From NCBI GenBank assembly GCA_964652125.1, contig CAZZAE010000049.1, positions 1 to 5,841 of the forward strand: DNA of 5,841 nt, read 5' to 3'. Within the stretch, counting starts at the first letter, position 1; the number at the start of each line of letters is the position of its first letter. The translations under genes and the position numbers were made by a program. The notes under the pieces are model-generated. The model saw only the letters and a list, made by a program, of their open reading frames with translations, did no database searches and had not been told where the DNA came from. This document shows positions 3,851 through 5,841 of the stretch, in pieces. Source of the stretch: CAZFNQ01 sp964652125 (GTDB lineage: Bacteria > Patescibacteriota > Saccharimonadia > Saccharimonadales > JANWIN01).

Positions 3851-4744
3851 ATGGCTACGAAATACAAAGCTCCACTTGGTGCATCGCTCGTTGTCGTAGC
3901 TTCCTTTTTTTATGCCAGTTACGGCATCTGGACGAAGCTCATGGGCAATTTCTTTGATGGATTTACTGCTACTGTATTTCGGAGCATTCTCGTTGTCGCA
4001 ATTCTTATTCCGATTGCTTTGTTTAGGAATTCCTTACAACCTCTTCGCCTAAAACTTAACGGGCGCTATATCCTTGGTATGTTTATTTCTTCTCTGTTCA
4101 CCTGGGGGCCTTTATACTACGCAATCTTGAACGCAGGGATAGGAATTAGTCTTGCTATTGCTTATGCAAGTATCGTAATCAGCCAATTCTTTTTTGGCTG
4201 GCTATGGGCTGGCGAGAAGTTTACCAACGACAAGGCTTTATCGGCCATCATAGGAATTGTTGGATTGGCGCTAGTATTTTCACCGACTACCAAGAGTGTG
4301 GGCTGGCTGGCGTTAATCGCTGCTTTTATAAGCGGGATGACTTCGGCGGCCAATGCAGTTTTAGCAAAGCAGATAAAATATAATGCTACTCAGTCTACGA
4401 TTGTGCTGTGGGGAACCGGCATCATCGCAAATATGTTAATGGTCGCTCTGCTGCATAGACATTATCCAGCTTTTGGTGGGGAGGTCCAGTGGCTATATCT
4501 GGTCCTGTTCTCTATAGCTTCTGTGATTGCTTCTTGGTCGCTCGTGAGAGGTGTCAAACTTATAGACGCAGGTGCTGCGGGGGTGTTGGGGTTGTTGGAA
4601 ATAGTTTTTGGAGTTATTTTTGGTGTTGTTTTCTTTAGCGAGCACATTGGCTCTGTAGCGTTAGTAGGTATGCTGGTTATTATTGTCGCGGCGGCAATAC
4701 CATATCTCAAAGACTACAATAAGCAACTAGGAACTCTAGAATAG
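3851..4744 (+). CDS. EamA/DMT-family transporter
   Basis: A 297-residue inner-membrane protein with about ten hydrophobic segments in two homologous halves, roughly 11-143 and 150-286, the normal size and layout of the drug/metabolite transporter superfamily with two EamA domains. Half 1 begins LVVVASFFYASYGIWTKL and ends at AGEKFTNDKALSAIIGIVGLALVF. Half 2 contains GMTSAANAVLAKQI and ends with AGVLGLLEIVFGVIFGVVFFSEHI, the usual Glu-rich turn before the last helix. Such proteins export or import amino acids, nucleotides, drugs or other small metabolites; the substrate cannot be read from sequence. The start ATG has no ribosome binding site but lies just after an extended -10 box. It stands alone, converging with the 85-aa gene 26 nt downstream. 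Confidence 0.9.
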   Translation: MATKYKAPLGASLVVVASFFYASYGIWTKLMGNFFDGFTATVFRSILVVAILIPIALFRNSLQPLRLKLNGRYILGMFISSLFTWGPLYYAILNAGIGISLAIAYASIVISQFFFGWLWAGEKFTNDKALSAIIGIVGLALVFSPTTKSVGWLALIAAFISGMTSAANAVLAKQIKYNATQSTIVLWGTGIIANMLMVALLHRHYPAFGGEVQWLYLVLFSIASVIASWSLVRGVKLIDAGAAGVLGLLEIVFGVIFGVVFFSEHIGSVALVGMLVIIVAAAIPYLKDYNKQLGTLE

Positions 4745-4746
4745 GA

Positions 4747-4761
4747 TCCTAGCTCTGCTAG
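4747..4761 (+). repeat. post-stop repeat TCCTAGCTCTGCTAG, copy 2
   Basis: Exact copy of 2722-2736. With the next base, CCTAG (4748-4752) pairs with CTAGG (4758-4762) around CTCTG. It fills most of the 26-nt gap between the convergent transporter and 85-aa genes. ATTATTTTT follows on the plus strand, so it may act as a weak terminator. Confidence 0.55.
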
Positions 4762-4770
4762 GCATGTACA

Positions 4771-5028
4771 TTATTTTTCTGTACGGATTTTAATCATTGT
4801 TCTTAAGTTCGTTAGGTACGGAATAGGATTTACCTTTGGATGTTGTTGCAGATAGCCAAGATGCTTTTCCCGGAAACTTATTAGGCGAACCGACACGCCA
4901 TCTTCCTTTACCGGAATCGCACGAGTATCCAGCCCAGAATCATTTTCCATCATAATCAACTCCTGCCTAATAGCATCCTCTTTTAGATGAATAGCTTTGG
5001 CGGGTATTTCCCAATCCCGGCGGTTCAT
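4771..5028 (-). CDS. 85-aa hypothetical protein, coupled to a basic micro-ORF
   Basis: I do not recognise this 85-residue soluble protein. It is rich in charged residues with no membrane segment. It appears to contain a short internal duplication: KAIHLKEDAIRQELI (about 11-25) and RAIPVKEDGVSVRLI (about 36-50) share A-I-x-x-K-E-D and L-I. The C-terminus (GYLQQHPKVNPIPYLTNL) is less charged and Pro-containing. The ATG (5028) is one base after the TGA of the 21-aa peptide gene, so translation is probably coupled; there is no independent strong ribosome binding site. The gene ends in TAA just before the post-stop repeat of the convergent transporter gene. The coupling and the protein-like composition support a real gene. 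Confidence 0.55.
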   Translation of the reverse strand: MNRRDWEIPAKAIHLKEDAIRQELIMMENDSGLDTRAIPVKEDGVSVRLISFREKHLGYLQQHPKVNPIPYLTNLRTMIKIRTEK

Positions 5029-5029
5029 C

Positions 5030-5095
5030 TCACTGAACCTTAGGCTGCTTGGGCTTCTTGACTGGTTTACGGCCTTTATCTTGACCTTTTGACAT
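5030..5095 (-). CDS. 21-aa lysine-rich peptide
   Basis: Begins MSKGQDKGRKPVKKPKQPK and stops at TGA after 21 codons. It is strongly basic and Pro-containing with no hydrophobic core. AAGGT eight bases before the ATG is a fair ribosome binding site. Short ORFs with an M-x-K-G-Q-x-K start and KKPK repeats are familiar to me from many bacterial genomes, without a known role; an RNA- or ribosome-associated function is only a guess. Its stop is one base from the start of the 85-aa gene, indicating a two-gene operon. A -10-like TATACT lies at 5136-5141 upstream. Confidence 0.6.
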   Translation of the reverse strand: MSKGQDKGRKPVKKPKQPKVQ

Positions 5096-5130
5096 TATAA
5101 ATACCTTCTAAACAATTAAAGTAGCGTTTT

Positions 5131-5196
5131 CTAGTAGTATAACTTTACCATTTTTTGAGCCTTATCTCCAATTCCACTAGCCCTAGAAAGTTCCAT
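5131..5196 (-). CDS. possible 21-aa peptide abutting the regulator gene
   Basis: ATG follows the TAA stop of the Crp/Fnr-like gene with no gap. The frame, beginning MELSRASGIGDKAQKMVKLY, runs 21 codons to TAG. The GIGDKAQKMV string superficially resembles a helix-hairpin-helix turn, but it is far too short to call. There is no ribosome binding site other than what coupling would provide. Its last codons overlap TATACTACTAG, the probable -10 region of the next operon. It may be a real coupled peptide, a remnant of a longer C-terminus, or chance. Confidence 0.25.
   Translation of the reverse strand: MELSRASGIGDKAQKMVKLYY
5136..5141 (-). promoter_or_regulatory. -10 box for the 21-aa/85-aa operon
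   Basis: TATACT on the minus strand, in the context TATACTACT also seen before the 180-aa gene at 3736-3744. It gives a leader of roughly 34 bases that includes the AAGGT ribosome binding site. No convincing -35 is visible. Confidence 0.35.
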
Positions 5197-5796
5197 TTAA
5201 TCCTGCTTTAGCCCCCAGAAATTAAGAGTTATTGGCTCGCTAAATTCTCCGCTTAACTTTTCAATGTCGTTAACAACTATGAACCTTCCTTGGTAACTGA
5301 TGATAGCCTGCTTTTCAAGCTTTTCGATCTCCCTGCTAATTGTCTCTCGGCTAAGATTAATCGACTGGCCCAATTGTTCATGAGACAAAGGCGCCTTTAT
5401 AATAACCCTGTTGCCCTTACGTTCACCAAACCTGCTAGCCAAAAACATAAGGCGATAGGCAACTCTCTCCTGAGCTGACTTGTATTGAAGGTTATCTAAT
5501 CTGTCGGCAAATACATAGAATTGTTGAGCCAGTTGCTTTAAAACATCGTACATAGATTCAACATCTCTTTTTAAGAATTTTAAAAAGTCGTCTTTTAATG
5601 CTTCGGCGATAGTGAGGTCCGACGCTGCTTCATAAAAAACTCTTCGCCGCACATCATTTATAGCCCAAATTAGGGGGAAGAGTTCGCCGCTCTTATAAAT
5701 GATATGGATATACCGGTCGCCGCCGTCACTTATTGAGTAGACTTTCACAAAGCCTTTCAATATCAACATTACACCTGTAGGGTCATCTCCATTCAT
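5197..5796 (-). CDS. Crp/Fnr-family transcription regulator, N-terminus shortened
   Basis: 199 residues from ATG 5796. Residues 1-80 are most of a cyclic-nucleotide-binding-type beta roll (GVMLILKGFVKVYSISDGG, then YKSGELFPLIWAINDVR). Residues 82-113 are the dimerisation helix. Residues 136-166 are a winged helix-turn-helix (PLSHEQLGQSINLSRETISR) with the RETISRE recognition helix typical of the family; the wing follows. There is no cysteine, so it is not an Fnr-type iron-sulfur or haem-thiolate sensor, and the GExAL...R cAMP pocket of Crp is not conserved. The effector is unknown. Normal members begin 20-30 residues earlier. Here the in-frame codons just upstream read FSPGELV, a good continuation of the domain, but are cut by TAG and TAA. 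AGGTGA, seven bases before the ATG, may serve as ribosome binding site. Confidence 0.8.
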   Translation of the reverse strand: MNGDDPTGVMLILKGFVKVYSISDGGDRYIHIIYKSGELFPLIWAINDVRRRVFYEAASDLTIAEALKDDFLKFLKRDVESMYDVLKQLAQQFYVFADRLDNLQYKSAQERVAYRLMFLASRFGERKGNRVIIKAPLSHEQLGQSINLSRETISREIEKLEKQAIISYQGRFIVVNDIEKLSGEFSEPITLNFWGLKQD

Positions 5797-5819
5797 AACT
5801 AATTCACCTGGCGAAAACT

Positions 5820-5825
5820 ATTATA
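5820..5825 (-). promoter_or_regulatory. consensus -10 box of the regulator gene
   Basis: TATAAT on the minus strand, 23 bases before ATG 5796. It predicts a leader of about 17 bases with AGGTGA as ribosome binding site. The -35 would fall outside the window. The box itself forms the in-frame stops TAA and TAG that interrupt the upstream extension of the protein. Confidence 0.5.
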
Positions 5826-5841
5826 GCCTGGCGGAATGAAA

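Noticed and set aside
4162..4710. Two minus-strand frames (63 and 82 codons) opposite the transporter gene
   Set aside because: They are antisense shadows of a clear EamA transporter; Thr/Ile/Pro-rich composition mirrors the hydrophobic codons of the other strand.
5290..5478. Plus-strand frame of 62 codons opposite the regulator's DNA-binding domain
   Set aside because: The minus strand encodes a clear helix-turn-helix with conserved residues; no start signal is present for the plus frame.
1..5841. Alternative genetic code (UGA as glycine)
   Set aside because: Genes read through without internal TGA, and TGA closes the basic micro-ORFs at 3135 and 5030.

Overview
The window looks like part of a small, gene-dense bacterial chromosome at about 40% G+C by eye. 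I infer a Patescibacteria/CPR lineage, most likely Candidatus Saccharibacteria. The grounds are a Crp/Fnr-like regulator with the GELFPLIWA-type sensor segment common there, a membrane-anchored plastocyanin-like cupredoxin, very short lysine-rich genes and many short non-operonic genes. This assignment rests on remembered family resemblance, not a search. TGA is used as an ordinary stop, so the UGA-glycine code of Gracilibacteria/Absconditabacteria is not indicated.

Layout. 1-221: no gene, but a chain of hairpins ending in a terminator-like hairpin (a candidate structured RNA), then a tRNA-3'-end-like string. 222-452 (+): 76-aa two-helix membrane protein. 456-556: intergenic structured repeat followed by a clear terminator. 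605-1228 (+): nucleoside 2-deoxyribosyltransferase-like protein. 1287-1353: second copy of the repeat. 1396-2211 (+): unknown 271-aa protein. 2310-2720 (+): anchored type 1 copper protein, preceded by a 4-codon leader ORF. 2899-3027 (+): 42-aa charged protein with a 5' UTR hairpin and a strong terminator. 3091-3135 (+): possible 14-aa basic peptide. 3184-3726 (-): two-helix membrane protein with a possible PH-like domain. 3851-4744 (+): EamA/DMT transporter. 4771-5095 (-): 21-aa lysine-rich peptide coupled to an 85-aa unknown protein. 5131-5196 (-): possible 21-aa peptide abutting the regulator. 5197-5796 (-): Crp/Fnr-family regulator with an apparently shortened N-terminus.

No single pathway links the genes; most are separate units with their own promoter-like signals. 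The notable layer is intergenic. A roughly 67-bp element, with paired TAGCC/GGCTA-type ends around a GTTC/GAAC hairpin and an invariant GGCTACCA tail, occurs in two clear copies, with one partial and one doubtful relative. A TGCTTGCA-centred promoter module precedes three consecutive genes. Several genes have a -10 box placed so that transcription would start on or within a few bases of the start codon, suggesting leaderless mRNAs. A second short repeat (TCCTAGCTCTGCTAG) follows the stop codons of two plus-strand genes. The repeated structured element is the best candidate for something undescribed; its function cannot be read from the sequence.
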